NCBI RefSeq assembly: GCF_020169335.1
Contig: NZ_JAIEZN010000001.1
Location: 1,195,426-1,259,425, forward strand
DNA length: 64,000 nucleotides
Direction of reading: 5' to 3'
DNA from: Devosia aquimaris
GTDB taxonomy: Bacteria > Pseudomonadota > Alphaproteobacteria > Rhizobiales > Devosiaceae
The notes beneath the pieces are model-generated. The model did not search any database. It saw only the letters and a list, made by a program, of their open reading frames with translations, and was not told where the DNA came from. A program made the position numbers and the translations under genes. Below, one piece after another: positions 38,750-53,340 of the stretch (its first letter is position 1; each line of letters begins with the position of its first letter).

Positions 38750-39715
38750 ATGAGCAAGATCGCCATAATCGGCGCAACCGGACATATTGGCACCTATCTG
38801 GTGCCCCGGCTGATCATGGCCGGGCACGAGGTGATCGCTGTGAGCCGGGGCAGGGCGCAGCCCTATCAGCCCAGTCCGGTCTGGCAACATGCCCGCATGG
38901 TGACCATCGACCGCGAGGCCGAGGAGGCCAAGGGCAACTTCGGCCATGCCATTGCCAATCTGGGCGCCGATATCGTGGTGGACTGCATCTGCTTCACGCT
39001 GGAGAGCCACAACCAGCTCGCCGATGCCCTCCAGGGCCAGGTGAGCCATTTCATCCATGTGGGCACCATCTGGACCCATGGTGTCTCAACCGTCGTGCCG
39101 ACGCCGGAATCGGCAGTGAAATTCCCCTTTGGCGACTATGGAACCGCCAAGGCCGACATCGAGGCCGACCTGCTGCGCCGGGCGGCCTTCGAGCAGTTTC
39201 CCGCCACCATCGTCCACCCCGGCCATATCGTCGGGCCGGGCTGGGCGCCGCTCAACCCGGCCGGCCATTTCAACCCGGCGGTGTTCAGCACCATTGCGCG
39301 TGGCGACGAGCTGGCGCTGGCCAATTTCGGTCTGGAAACCGTGCACCATGTCCATGCCGACGACGTGGCGCAGGTCATCGTGCGCGCCATCGACAACCGT
39401 ACGGCATCGGTCGGCGAGGCCTTCCACGCCGTCTCCGGCGCGGCAGTGACGCTGCGTGGCTATGCCGAGGCCATGTACCGCTGGTTCGGCCATGAGCCGC
39501 GCCTGCGCTTTGCCGGCTTCGAGCAATGGGCCAGCGAGCAGGATCCGGAGGAAGCCAAGGCCACCTGGGAACACATCGCCCGCTCGCCCAATTGCTCGAT
39601 CGAAAAGGGCCGACGCCTCCTCGGCTACGCGCCGCGCTATACCTCGCTTGAGGCCGTGCAGGAGTCGGTGACCTGGCTCATCGGCGCTGGCCAGGTAACC
39701 GCACCGGTGCGCTAG
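38750..39715 (+). CDS. NAD-dependent epimerase/dehydratase (extended SDR)
   Basis: A 321-residue Rossmann protein with IGATGHIGTYLVPRL (nucleotide loop) and a plausible catalytic YGTAK tyrosine-lysine pair (FGDYGTAKADIE). Domain length fits extended short-chain dehydrogenases acting on sugar nucleotides or similar. Starts three bases after DUF4169, so probably co-transcribed; substrate unknown. Confidence 0.8.
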   Translation: MSKIAIIGATGHIGTYLVPRLIMAGHEVIAVSRGRAQPYQPSPVWQHARMVTIDREAEEAKGNFGHAIANLGADIVVDCICFTLESHNQLADALQGQVSHFIHVGTIWTHGVSTVVPTPESAVKFPFGDYGTAKADIEADLLRRAAFEQFPATIVHPGHIVGPGWAPLNPAGHFNPAVFSTIARGDELALANFGLETVHHVHADDVAQVIVRAIDNRTASVGEAFHAVSGAAVTLRGYAEAMYRWFGHEPRLRFAGFEQWASEQDPEEAKATWEHIARSPNCSIEKGRRLLGYAPRYTSLEAVQESVTWLIGAGQVTAPVR

Positions 39716-39718
39716 GGC

Positions 39719-40150
39719 TTACCAGTTCACCTGGCAGACGCCGCCATGCGGCTGAAACTGCCGACTTTCGGGCGTGTACTGGAAGATCTCGATCTTGGCG
39801 CCGTCGGGATCGGCGGTCCAGGCCTGCCAGGTGCCATCCACGCCCAGCTTCTTGTCGGTGATGGCAACGCCCTTGGCCCGCACTTGGGCGAGCAGGCCAT
39901 CGAGGTCCTCGGTCTCAAAGCAGAGATGGTTGATCGGATTGCTGTCGGCGAACTGCACGGCGTCGCGGCGGAACACCTCGACAAAGGTGCGCCCGCCGGT
40001 GGCCAGGTAAAAGCCGATCCAGTCCTCGCCGCGGTTGAAGTCGAAGGCTTTCTCCAGCCCCAGCACATCGACATAGAAGGCTTCGGTCTTGGCCAGGTCC
40101 TGCGCAAAAACGCAGACATGGGCCACCTGCTTGATGAATCGTTCGCTCAT
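39719..40150 (-). CDS. VOC-family (glyoxalase/dioxygenase fold) protein
   Basis: A 143-residue two-repeat VOC protein: first half AHVCVFAQDLAKTEAFYVDVLGLEKAFDF, second half NHLCFETEDLDGLLAQVRAKG with DPDGAKIEIFQYTPES at the end. Metal-ligand His and Glu positions are present. Substrate unknown; glyoxalase I-like chemistry is possible. Divergent from eno across 186 bases that hold the eno promoter. Confidence 0.82.
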   Translation of the reverse strand: MSERFIKQVAHVCVFAQDLAKTEAFYVDVLGLEKAFDFNRGEDWIGFYLATGGRTFVEVFRRDAVQFADSNPINHLCFETEDLDGLLAQVRAKGVAITDKKLGVDGTWQAWTADPDGAKIEIFQYTPESRQFQPHGGVCQVNW

Positions 40151-40291
40151 GGGTCCTCCTCGGGATGGCGTTGGTATTAACGATAATCCAACAGGCGAAC
40201 AACTCCTCCATGCCCCCATCGGGCCCCGATTGCGATGCCAGGCGCATTTTTTCTCGGGTGCCCTCTTTTCTCTGTCATGACCTGCGTCTAA

Positions 40292-41614
<1,323 letters not shown>

Positions 41615-41635
41615 TCGGTTCGACAGACGTTACGC

Positions 41636-41666
41636 AAAAGCCCGGTGGTGACACCGGGCTTTTTTG
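41636..41666 (+). terminator. Rho-independent terminator after eno
   Basis: Arms AAAAGCCCGGTG and CACCGGGCTTTT around GTGA, ending in a T6 run. Strong and probably bidirectional for the convergent small membrane-protein gene. Confidence 0.92.
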
Positions 41667-41684
41667 TTGTTTCAGCGAAGGGCC

Positions 41685-41963
41685 CTAAGCGAGCGATTGG
41701 GCAACTGCAAGCAGGACGATCGCCAGCACGCCAGCGAGCCAGGCCAATCCGGTCATTACCATGTACTTGCGGTATTCAGGCTCCCCAACGCGCGCATAAA
41801 CGGCAAACATAGCATCCGATCGACTTAAGCCCTTGTCGTTCTTGGCATCTTGCAAACCCAGCATCAACAATCGCGCGAGGCCGTAGAAAAACATGCAAAA
41901 CGCCGCGAGTGCGCAGGCTACCCCCAAAACAGTGAGGACTGATGTGACACTCGGCATTTGCAT
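41685..41963 (-). CDS. Small two-helix membrane protein
   Basis: A 92-residue protein with two hydrophobic segments (about 8-38 and 70-90) joined by a charged linker (QDAKNDKGLSRSDAMFAVYARVGEPEYRKY). No recognised family. It starts nine bases after the AMP nucleosidase stop codon and may be its downstream cistron. Confidence 0.6.
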   Translation of the reverse strand: MQMPSVTSVLTVLGVACALAAFCMFFYGLARLLMLGLQDAKNDKGLSRSDAMFAVYARVGEPEYRKYMVMTGLAWLAGVLAIVLLAVAQSLA

Positions 41964-41972
41964 GAGGACGCC

Positions 41973-43448
41973 CTACTGAAACGCCGTCTCGGCAAAGCTC
42001 CTGAGCTTGCGCGAATGCAGCCGCTCGGCCGGCTGGTCGCGCAGGATTTCCATGGCGCGCAGGCCGATCAACAGGTGCCGATTGATCTGCGTGCGGTAGA
42101 AATCCGAGGCCATGCCGGGCAGCTTGAGTTCGCCATGCAGCGGCTTGTCGGAGACGCAGAGCAGCGTGCCGTATGGCACGCGGAAGCGGAACCCATTGGC
42201 GGCAATGGTCGCACTCTCCATATCCAGCGCCACCGCGCGTGATTGGCTGAGCCGCTGGGTGATTTCGGCCTGGTCGCGCAGTTCCCAATTGCGATTGTCA
42301 AACGTCGCCACCGTGCCGGTGCGCATGATCTTCTTGGTCTCGAGCCCTTCGGTCTGGGTGATCTCGTGCACGGCCTGCTCGAGCGCCACCTGGACCTCGG
42401 CCAGCGCCGGGATCGGCACCGACAGCGGCAGGTCGGCATCAAGCACATGGTCCTCGCGCACATAGGCGTGGGCCAGCACATAGTCGCCCAGCTCCTGGGA
42501 ATTGCGCAGGCCCGCACAGTGGCCGAGCATGATCCAGGCATGCGGCCTGAGCACGGCGATATGATCGGTGATGGTCTTGGCGTTGGAGGGACCCACGCCG
42601 ATATTGACCATGGTGATGCCACGGCCATTGGGCGCCGTCAGGTGATAGGCCGGCATCTGCGGCGCGCGGGCGGGGGACGTGCCCGCCACCTTGCCGCCGG
42701 CCAGCGCATTGTCGGTCACCACATTGCCCGGCTCGATGAAGCTCTCGTAATGCGGATGGCCATCGGCCAGGTACTGCTTGGCGACGCGGCAGAACTCGTC
42801 GATGTAAAAGGCGTAGTTGGTGAAGATCACGAAATTCTGGAAGTGGCTGGCGTCTGTGCCGGTGTAGTGGCTGAGCCGGAACAGCGAATAGTCGACGCGC
42901 GGCGCGGTGAACGCAGCCAGCGGATAGGGTCCGCCGCGCGGCGGCACAAAGGTGCCATTGGCGATCTCGTCGTCGGTATTGCCCAGGTCGGGCGCATCGA
43001 ACACATCGCGCAGCGGGATATTGAGCGCATTGAGTGCCTCGCCATCGATCCGCTCATTGGCCGGCACGGCGAAGTGCAGCGGGATGGGCGTGTCGGATTC
43101 CCCGATGTCGATCGTGCCGCCGTGGTTCTTGAGGATGACGGCGAACTGCTCCTGGAAATAGCTGCAGAACAGGTCCGGCGCCGTCACCGTGGTGCGGTAG
43201 ATGCCCGGGGTATGGAGGAACCCATAGGGCAGGGTGCTCTCGCTGCGGCTATAGCTGGTGGAGCGCACCTCGATCTGCGGATAGCAGGCGCGCACCCGGC
43301 CCGCCGGAACGATGCCCTTGGCCAGCGACGCCAGGTGGCCACGGATGAAGCCAGTGTTGCGATGGTAGATCTCGGCCAGATAACGCCAGGCCTCCGCAGG
43401 CTCGGTGAAGGACTTGGTCTCCAGGCGCGGGGGGCTGATGGTCGTCAT
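41973..43448 (-). CDS. amn: AMP nucleosidase
   Basis: A 491-residue enzyme that hydrolyses AMP to adenine and ribose 5-phosphate. Long N-terminal domain with [16 protein letters not shown] and a C-terminal nucleoside phosphorylase-like domain with [33 protein letters not shown] and [18 protein letters not shown]. Start at 43448 ([10 protein letters not shown]) with a purine-rich ribosome site; an in-frame frame extension upstream is not family-like. Confidence 0.94.
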   Translation of the reverse strand: MTTISPPRLETKSFTEPAEAWRYLAEIYHRNTGFIRGHLASLAKGIVPAGRVRACYPQIEVRSTSYSRSESTLPYGFLHTPGIYRTTVTAPDLFCSYFQEQFAVILKNHGGTIDIGESDTPIPLHFAVPANERIDGEALNALNIPLRDVFDAPDLGNTDDEIANGTFVPPRGGPYPLAAFTAPRVDYSLFRLSHYTGTDASHFQNFVIFTNYAFYIDEFCRVAKQYLADGHPHYESFIEPGNVVTDNALAGGKVAGTSPARAPQMPAYHLTAPNGRGITMVNIGVGPSNAKTITDHIAVLRPHAWIMLGHCAGLRNSQELGDYVLAHAYVREDHVLDADLPLSVPIPALAEVQVALEQAVHEITQTEGLETKKIMRTGTVATFDNRNWELRDQAEITQRLSQSRAVALDMESATIAANGFRFRVPYGTLLCVSDKPLHGELKLPGMASDFYRTQINRHLLIGLRAMEILRDQPAERLHSRKLRSFAETAFQ

Positions 43449-43752
43449 CTCTGTTTCTCTTTCATCTCGCGGGTTCCGGATTGAACCCGCCGTCGGCGGA
43501 ATCGCGCTGCACATTTGGCAGGCACTATCCAATCCAAATGACAGCTTCTCGACGCTGCTTCAACTGCGGCCCCGGAATCCCGCCGCCTTCACTTCGCGGT
43601 GATGTGCTCTTTTCTCGCCGCATTTGCACACCATCTTCCTCCTCAGTTCACTGGCACGGCAAGCGACCCATGCAACCGGTGAACCAGGAATGCTGTGTTG
43701 GCCGCTTGTCCCCCAAGCCCTCAACAGCGCGGCGAACCTGCATTCCCACCGG

Positions 43753-43790
43753 CCACCGAAGCAGAGATGCTTCGGTGGTCGTTTCATTTG
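43753..43790 (+). ncRNA. Terminator hairpin of a possible small RNA upstream of folD
   Basis: The 479-base stretch between amn and folD (43449-43927) has no supportable gene but contains a strong hairpin: arms CCACCGAAGCA and TGCTTCGGTGG around GAGA, followed by TCGTTTCATTT. About 110 bases upstream (43635-43644) lies CTTCCTCCTC, an anti-Shine-Dalgarno-like stretch as found in some alphaproteobacterial small RNAs. This is suggestive of a trans-acting RNA; the element could also be the folD leader. Confidence 0.35.
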
Positions 43791-43927
43791 GGCGCAGCGT
43801 CACAACAAAAGCCGCCGCTACGCCAGTAAGCCCATGGACGGGGCGACCAACATTTCCTATTGCATGCCACAACGCCGCCCGGGCCTGCCGCCCGGCGGGC
43901 CCATCGATCCACACTGGAGGCGCCCCC

Positions 43928-44842
43928 ATGACAGCCACGAGCACAGCCACGATCATCGACGGCAAGAGCTTTGCCGAGGGCCTGCGCGGCCGCATCGCCG
44001 ACCATGTCGCCCGGCTCAAGGCCGAGCACGGCATCACGGCGGGCCTGGCCGTCGTCATCGTCGGCCATGATCCGGGCAGCCAGGTCTATGTGGCGCAAAA
44101 GGCCAAGCAGACCGTGGAAGTGGGCATGCACTCGGAAAAATACGAGCTGCCCGAGGACACCAGCGAAGCCGAAGTTCTGGCGCTGGTGCACAAGCTCAAC
44201 GCCGATCCGGCCATCCACGGCATTCTGGTGCAGATGCCGGTGCCCAAGCAGATCGACCCCAACAAGGTCATCGAGGCCATCGACCCGGCCAAGGACGTCG
44301 ACTGCTTCACGCCCGCCAATGTGGGCAAGGTGCAGATCGGCCTGCCGGGCCCGGTCTCCTGCACGCCGCTGGGGTGCCTCATGCTGCTGCGCGATCACCT
44401 CGGCACGCTGGCCGGCAAGCACGCCGTCATCATCGGCCGCTCCAACCTCGTCGGCAAGCCGATGATGCAATTGCTGCTGCGCGACAATTGCACGGTCACC
44501 GTCGCGCATTCGCGCACCGTCGACCTGCCGTCCATCGTGCGCCAGGCCGATATTGTCGTCGCCGCCGTGGGCCGGCCCGAGATGATCAAGGGCGACTGGA
44601 TCAAGCCGGGCGCCACCGTGATCGACGTCGGCATCAACCGCATCGATGCGCCCGAGCGTGGGCCCGGCAAGACCCGCCTTTTGGGTGACGTCGAGTTCGC
44701 CAGCGCCAAGGAAGTGGCCGGCGCCATCACCCCGGTGCCGGGTGGCGTTGGGCCGATGACCATCGCCTGCCTTCTGGCCAACACCGTCACCACGGCGTGC
44801 CTGATCAATGGTCTGGTGCCCCCGAGCGACCTCACCGCATGA
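43928..44842 (+). CDS. folD: Bifunctional methylenetetrahydrofolate dehydrogenase/cyclohydrolase
   Basis: A 304-residue FolD. Core motifs: [23 protein letters not shown] (catalytic tyrosine and lysine), [20 protein letters not shown] and the NADP loop [17 protein letters not shown], then [17 protein letters not shown] precedes the ATG. Supplies one-carbon units as 10-formyl-THF. Overlaps the next gene by four bases. Confidence 0.95.
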   Translation: MTATSTATIIDGKSFAEGLRGRIADHVARLKAEHGITAGLAVVIVGHDPGSQVYVAQKAKQTVEVGMHSEKYELPEDTSEAEVLALVHKLNADPAIHGILVQMPVPKQIDPNKVIEAIDPAKDVDCFTPANVGKVQIGLPGPVSCTPLGCLMLLRDHLGTLAGKHAVIIGRSNLVGKPMMQLLLRDNCTVTVAHSRTVDLPSIVRQADIVVAAVGRPEMIKGDWIKPGATVIDVGINRIDAPERGPGKTRLLGDVEFASAKEVAGAITPVPGGVGPMTIACLLANTVTTACLINGLVPPSDLTA

Positions 44843-45390
44843 CCATCGATGCCCATGATCCGGGCGGCAAGGTGCGCCTGGCGCTGATGCCGGGCGTCAA
44901 GGGCGACGCCAGCTTCAGCGCCGATGGCCGCTATCGCCGGCTGATGCGCCGCTGGATCGGCGATGCGTTCCCCTCGCGTTACCTGTTGTTCATCGGCATG
45001 AACCCCAGCACGGCCGATGCCATGGTCAATGACCCGACCTGCGCGCGCGAGTGGACCTTCGCCCGGCGCGAAGGTTTCGAGGCCATGGTCAAGGCCAATG
45101 TCGGCGACTATCGCGCCACCGACCCCAAGATGCTGCTGGCGCCCGGCGTTGCGGCCGTCTCGCCAGAGAACCTGCCAGCCATCCGTGCGGCGGCTTCGGG
45201 CGCGGACCGGGTGATCCTCTGCCACGGCAAGCTCAACAAGGCGCTGGCCCCGGCCGGGCGGGAGCTGGTGGCGGCCCTGAAGGCTGACGGCATCGCCCTC
45301 TGGTGCTTTGGCACCAATGCCGATGGCTCACCCAAGCATCCACTCTATCTCCGCGGCGACACGCCGCTGGTGGAATTCTCCGGGGCATAG
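44839..45390 (+). CDS. DUF1643 domain protein
   Basis: A 183-residue protein with the DUF1643 pattern: [33 protein letters not shown], then [17 protein letters not shown] and [19 protein letters not shown] near the C-terminus. Function unknown. Coupled to folD through an ATGA overlap. Confidence 0.85.
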   Translation: MTIDAHDPGGKVRLALMPGVKGDASFSADGRYRRLMRRWIGDAFPSRYLLFIGMNPSTADAMVNDPTCAREWTFARREGFEAMVKANVGDYRATDPKMLLAPGVAAVSPENLPAIRAAASGADRVILCHGKLNKALAPAGRELVAALKADGIALWCFGTNADGSPKHPLYLRGDTPLVEFSGA

Positions 45391-45464
45391 GACGGCGCCT
45401 GTCCTTGCCTGGGCATAGCCAGCACGCCGATATGGAAACGCGAACATACTATAACCGCGATCGC

Positions 45465-45550
45465 CGTCATCACCCGGCTTGTCCGGGTGATCCAATCGAG
45501 ATCAGCCGGTTGAACGATGCTGGATTGCCCGGACAAGCCGGGCAATGACG
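45465..45550. repeat. REP-like pair of palindromic elements
   Basis: Two 30-base arms at 45465-45494 and 45521-45550 in opposite orientation. Each is a hairpin around CCCGGCTTGTCCGGG or its complement, and sequence changes between the arms are compensated (CACCCGG with CCGGGTG, TGCCCGG with CCGGGCA), so the stems are kept. Same class as the pair at 15557-15640. Confidence 0.7.
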
Positions 45551-45619
45551 GGAGACTTGTAGTGGCAGACTCCGCCCCTTCAGGGTGAGGGCGTTGGGGC
45601 TGCAGCGCTGCAGCCACGC

Positions 45620-46579
45620 CTAGCGGGGCGCACGCCCAGCCAGCTTAGCCTCGATGATGGGGATGACCCGCTCGGCGGCCGCGCGGCCTTCGGCGATGGC
45701 CTCCTGGGCGCGATGAAAATCCATGATGGCAATGTCGACCACGCGCGGCAGCACCATCACATGGGGCGGCTCGCCCGCCAGCCGCGAGCGGGTGATGTGG
45801 TCCTGCATGATGTCGATGGCATTGGCCAGCACGTCAAAATAGCCCGGCGTTGACTGGCCGGCTCCAAAGAAATTCATCGTCGACATGCGCGCCTGCACCG
45901 AGGCGGGAATGGCCCGCACCATATCGATGAAGCTGCTGGGCTTGGCTGCGGCCTCCGCGGCCAACTCGGCCTTTGCTGCAGCAGCGGCCTCGTCCGAAAC
46001 CTCCTCGGCAACCAGTCGGCGGCCCAGCAGATCCTCGTTGAGATTGACCGCAATGATGAAGTCGGCGCCCATGGCGCGGGCCAGCGACACCGGCACGGGA
46101 TTGACCAACCCACCGTCGCTGAGCCAGCGGCCGTCGAGCTTGACCGGGCTGAATACCCCCGGCATGCCAATGGAAGCCCGGATCGATTGGGTCAACGGTC
46201 CCGCGCGCATCCAGACTTCGCGGCCGGTGGAAATGTCGGTCGCCACGGCACCGAAGGGCAGCTTGAGGTCTTCGATGTATTCGGCAAGGCCCAGGCCGCC
46301 CAGCCAGTCGACGATGCGCACGCCATCAACCAGGCCGCCGGCGAGCAGCCCCACATCGACCATGGACGCCACCACGCGCCAGTCGGCGCCGACGGCCCAG
46401 TCGCGCAGCTTGTCGAGTTGGCCGCTGGCATAGACGGCTCCCACCAGGGCCCCCATTGAGGTGCCGCAGACGATGTCGGGGGTGATGCCGGCCTCGACCA
46501 GCGCGTCAATGACGCCGATATGGGCCCAGCCACGGGCAGCCCCGCTTCCCAGGGCCAGGGCGACAACGGGTTTGGGCAT
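45620..46579 (-). CDS. Patatin-like phospholipase (RssA type)
   Basis: A 319-residue cytoplasmic patatin-fold hydrolase: oxyanion loop LGSGAARGWAHIGVI, nucleophile GTSMGALVGA and catalytic aspartate DGGLVNPVPVS. Length and lack of a signal peptide fit the RssA/NTE-like group. An alanine-rich linker lies near residues 195-215. Expected activity is acyl ester hydrolysis of membrane lipids; no evident partner. Confidence 0.85.
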   Translation of the reverse strand: MPKPVVALALGSGAARGWAHIGVIDALVEAGITPDIVCGTSMGALVGAVYASGQLDKLRDWAVGADWRVVASMVDVGLLAGGLVDGVRIVDWLGGLGLAEYIEDLKLPFGAVATDISTGREVWMRAGPLTQSIRASIGMPGVFSPVKLDGRWLSDGGLVNPVPVSLARAMGADFIIAVNLNEDLLGRRLVAEEVSDEAAAAAKAELAAEAAAKPSSFIDMVRAIPASVQARMSTMNFFGAGQSTPGYFDVLANAIDIMQDHITRSRLAGEPPHVMVLPRVVDIAIMDFHRAQEAIAEGRAAAERVIPIIEAKLAGRAPR

Positions 46580-46677
46580 GGCTGACTCTCCGTGGGATCG
46601 GCAGCAGAATAGGCACGCGCAGGGGACCTGTCACGCGGCAAGAGCCCGTCGGGGCAATCCGGTCCTGCGACACAATA

Positions 46678-47028
46678 TCAGGCGGCACCAGCCAGATAGA
46701 AGCGCCGGGCGACGCTGTGATCGCGCAGCGCCAGGGCTGGCAGCTTGCCAGTCAGTGCCTCCACGACGACCGACGGATCGGGCAGGGCGCTGGCGTCCAC
46801 CACCACCCTGCTGAACGCCGGACGGCGGCCCAGCTTGACCTCTTCGAGCATGTCGAACAGCAGCGCGCGCACATCGGTGCGCGTCGCGCAGGCAACGCAT
46901 GTGCTGCCGTCGGCATGGCCATGGCCGGAATTGGCGGCCAGGCGGAGCAGTGCCGTCTCGGCATCGAGCGCCAGCATGTGGCCGGGCTCGGTGACCAGGG
47001 TCACGGGAATGGGTTCTGCGTTGGACAT
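46678..47028 (-). CDS. Stand-alone CobW-like central-segment protein
   Basis: A 116-residue protein that resembles only the middle of CobW/COG0523 GTPases: the metal-site GCLCC region appears as STCVACATRTDVRALLFDML, followed by FSRVVVDASALPDPSVVVEAL (the switch region with VVIETTGLADP in CobW proteins) and DHSVARRFYLAG. It lacks the Walker A GTP-binding N-terminus. It starts 28 bases downstream of the metH stop, same strand, so it is likely co-transcribed with the cobalamin-dependent methionine synthase. Could be a conserved small family or a trimmed remnant; the clean frame argues for a working gene. Confidence 0.55.
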   Translation of the reverse strand: MSNAEPIPVTLVTEPGHMLALDAETALLRLAANSGHGHADGSTCVACATRTDVRALLFDMLEEVKLGRRPAFSRVVVDASALPDPSVVVEALTGKLPALALRDHSVARRFYLAGAA

Positions 47029-47055
47029 CGAGATTACCCCAACAAAAGCCAGGCC

Positions 47056-50814
<3,759 letters not shown>

Positions 50815-50852
50815 GGAGGTTCACCTCGGTTCATTCGGACGTCGGATGTGAC

Positions 50853-50868
50853 ATAAAGATATCTTTAT
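50853..50868 (-). promoter_or_regulatory. Palindromic operator upstream of metH
   Basis: Perfect 16-base palindrome, ATAAAGAT followed by ATCTTTAT, 39 bases before the metH start. AT-rich palindromes of this form upstream of metH/metF genes are, as I recall, recognised by ArsR-family methionine-cycle regulators (SahR/SamR) in proteobacteria; that link is inference. No SAM or SAH riboswitch was recognised in 50815-51076. Confidence 0.6.
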
Positions 50869-51076
50869 ATCAACCCTGCTTCAAGGGAAGCCTGCCACAC
50901 CAGGGCGATCAATGCTTCGTGCACCGTGCCATTCAAATGTCACGCAAACGGCTAACGCTTTGTTGTCTTTAACCTCGCTGAAACCAGAAAACTGTTCTCT
51001 GCGCGTCCAAGCCCCTTAGGCGCGCTATGATGGCGCCCGCGCATCTTGATCCGGCCCAAGTTCGAGTACCCTGAGT

Positions 51077-52126
51077 TTGATTACTGTGACGACACCCTGG
51101 CGCCATGCCGTCCGCATCATTGCCCTTGTAGCGCTGATTGCCCCCAGCCTTGCCGCCTGCGGCATCGGCGGATTGGGCGCCACCGTCAAGCGCTCGGCTT
51201 TCTCGTCATCAGAATATGGCGTCGGCGTTTCCCCGCGCGTTACCAGCAATCCCAATCCGCCCAAGGGTGGCGGCCGCTACCAGGTCGGCAAGCCCTACAC
51301 CGTGCGCGGCAAGGTCTATGTCCCCAAGGAAGACCCCACCTATGTCGCCTCGGGTGAGGCCTCCTGGTATGGTTCGGACTTCCATGGCCGCCGCACCGCC
51401 AACGGTGAGATTTTCTCGGCCAATGCCATCACCGGCGCTCATCCCACGCTGCCGCTGCCAAGCTATGTGCGCGTGACCAATCAGGAAAACGGTCGCTCCG
51501 TAATCGTGCGCGTCAACGATCGCGGCCCCTATATGCCGGGCCGCATCATGGACCTCAGCCATCGCGCGGCAGAAATGCTGGGCTATGTGAACTCCGGCCA
51601 CGCCCAGATCACTGCGCAGTATGTCGGCCGCGCCCCGCTCGAAGGCGACGACACCCGCATGCTGGTGGCCAGCTATTCCGGCCCGGCCAATTATGGTGCC
51701 GGCACCACCCGCGTGGCACAGGTGGACAATACCAATAGCCTGGCTGACATGGCCGGCAATTTCTTCGGCAGTCTGTTCTCCTATGCCGACACGACGCCTG
51801 AGGCGCAGGATGCCAATATCGGCACCGCCCACGCCGCTGTCACCGCCATGGCCACGCGCAATCCGGCCCTTCAGGATTGGGCCAAGTCCATGGATGCTGA
51901 CTCCCGCGACATCAAGATGGGGCTGGGCGTCTTCGCTGACCAGAACAATGCCATCGCCTTGGCCGAGGAGTTCGCCATCCTGGGCGCTGTCGACGAAGAG
52001 CCGGTGACCGTCAACGGGCGTGCCGCAACGCGGCTGACCCTGACCCATCTCAAGGCCGGCGTCGCCAAGACCGACGCCCTCGACCTCGCCAGAAAACTTG
52101 GCCTCACCGACATAACGCTCTATTAG
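51077..52126 (+). CDS. rlpA: RlpA-like septal ring lipoprotein with SPOR-like C-terminus
   Basis: A 349-residue lipoprotein: lipobox SLAAC (acylated cysteine near residue 28), double-psi beta-barrel RlpA core (ASWYGSDFHGRRTANGEIFSANAITGAHPTLPL and IVRVNDRGPYMPGRIMDLSHRAAEMLG) with the catalytic-type aspartate in DRGPY, and a C-terminal SPOR-like domain (GLGVFADQNNAIALAEEF to GLTDITLY). RlpA cleaves peptidoglycan strands at division septa. TTG 51077 or GTG 51086 could be the start; neither has a strong ribosome site. It heads a forward operon with the carboxypeptidase. Confidence 0.85.
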   Translation: MITVTTPWRHAVRIIALVALIAPSLAACGIGGLGATVKRSAFSSSEYGVGVSPRVTSNPNPPKGGGRYQVGKPYTVRGKVYVPKEDPTYVASGEASWYGSDFHGRRTANGEIFSANAITGAHPTLPLPSYVRVTNQENGRSVIVRVNDRGPYMPGRIMDLSHRAAEMLGYVNSGHAQITAQYVGRAPLEGDDTRMLVASYSGPANYGAGTTRVAQVDNTNSLADMAGNFFGSLFSYADTTPEAQDANIGTAHAAVTAMATRNPALQDWAKSMDADSRDIKMGLGVFADQNNAIALAEEFAILGAVDEEPVTVNGRAATRLTLTHLKAGVAKTDALDLARKLGLTDITLY

Positions 52127-52173
52127 TCTCAGACACCGGCAGCCCGCCGGTTCACCGGGGGGAAGGCGGAAAC

Positions 52174-53319
52174 GTGAAACGGCTTGGTTACATCCTGGTT
52201 GCGCTTCTGGCGCTGGTCTTTCCCGCCTGGGCACAGGTGAGTTTCGAGACCGCTGCCAAATATGCCATCCTGATGGATGCCGAGACCGGCACGGTGATCT
52301 TCCAGAAGGATGCCGACCTGCCCATGGAACCGGCCAGCATGGCCAAGCTGATGACCATTGCCGTGGTCTTCAACGAGGTGCGGGCAGGGCGGGTGAAACT
52401 GACCGACGAGTTCTTTGTTTCCGAACATGCCTGGCGCACCGGCGGCGCCAGTTCGGGCGGCTCGACAATGTTCGCCGACCTCAATTCCAAAATTCCGGTC
52501 AACGACCTGATCCGCTCGGTCATCATCCAGTCGGGCAATGACGCCGCCATCGTTCTCGCCGAAGGCATTGCCGGCAGCGAGGGCAGCTTTGCCAATATGA
52601 TGAACGAGCTGGCCGACACCATCGGCCTGACATCATCGCATTTCACCAACCCAACCGGCCTGCCGGACCCGGACATGCGCGTCACGGCCCGTGACCTGGC
52701 CAATCTGGCGCGCTATCTGATCCACGATTTCCCCGAATACTACCACTACTTCTCCGAGCCGGAGATGGAGTGGAACGGCATCAAGCAACCCAACCGCAAC
52801 TCGCTGGTCGAAATGGGCATTGGCGTGGATGGGCTCAAGACCGGCCATACGGAAGCTTCGGGTTACGGATCGGTGATCTCGACCGCCGAGGGCGGGCGGC
52901 GGCTGATCGGCGTCGTACATGGCCTAACCTCCATGTCGCAGCGGGCCGAAGAGGGCCGCAAGCTCATCACCTGGGGCGCCCGGGCCTTCGAGCGCTTTGA
53001 CGCCTATCCCGAAGGCGCCGTGGTGGCCTATGCCAAGGTCTATGGTGGGCTGACCGACAGTGTCGCCCTGATCGGCAATGGGCCTATCTCGCTCTACATT
53101 CCGCGCGGCAGCCGCAAGTGCCTCAATGGCGAAGTGACCTATATGTCCCCGCTCATGCCGCCGGTCGTGGCCGGCACCAAGATCGCCGAGCTGCGCGTGC
53201 TGTGCGACGACCAGCTGGTGCAGACCGCGCCGCTCTATGCCGCCAGTGACGTCGGCGAAGGCGACATCGTGCGCAAGGCGACCGATGCGCTCAAGCAACT
53301 GGCTTTCGGCTGGCTCTGA
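52174..53319 (+). CDS. D-alanyl-D-alanine carboxypeptidase (low-molecular-weight PBP)
   Basis: A 381-residue serine peptidase with a signal peptide (LGYILVALLALVFPAWA). Active-site tetrad is complete: SxxK in PASMAKLMT, SGN in QSGNDAAIV and KTG in LKTGHTEASGYG. The C-terminal PBP5-like domain (about residues 285-370) is present. Trims peptidoglycan pentapeptides. GTG start with GGGGGGAAGG. Confidence 0.93.
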   Translation: MKRLGYILVALLALVFPAWAQVSFETAAKYAILMDAETGTVIFQKDADLPMEPASMAKLMTIAVVFNEVRAGRVKLTDEFFVSEHAWRTGGASSGGSTMFADLNSKIPVNDLIRSVIIQSGNDAAIVLAEGIAGSEGSFANMMNELADTIGLTSSHFTNPTGLPDPDMRVTARDLANLARYLIHDFPEYYHYFSEPEMEWNGIKQPNRNSLVEMGIGVDGLKTGHTEASGYGSVISTAEGGRRLIGVVHGLTSMSQRAEEGRKLITWGARAFERFDAYPEGAVVAYAKVYGGLTDSVALIGNGPISLYIPRGSRKCLNGEVTYMSPLMPPVVAGTKIAELRVLCDDQLVQTAPLYAASDVGEGDIVRKATDALKQLAFGWL

Positions 53320-53340
53320 GACTCGGGTACAAGGCTGACC

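Noticed and set aside
43560-43800. SRP (4.5S) or 6S RNA upstream of folD
   Set aside because: The conserved SRP loop sequence and the 6S bubble structure are absent; only an unspecific hairpin remains.
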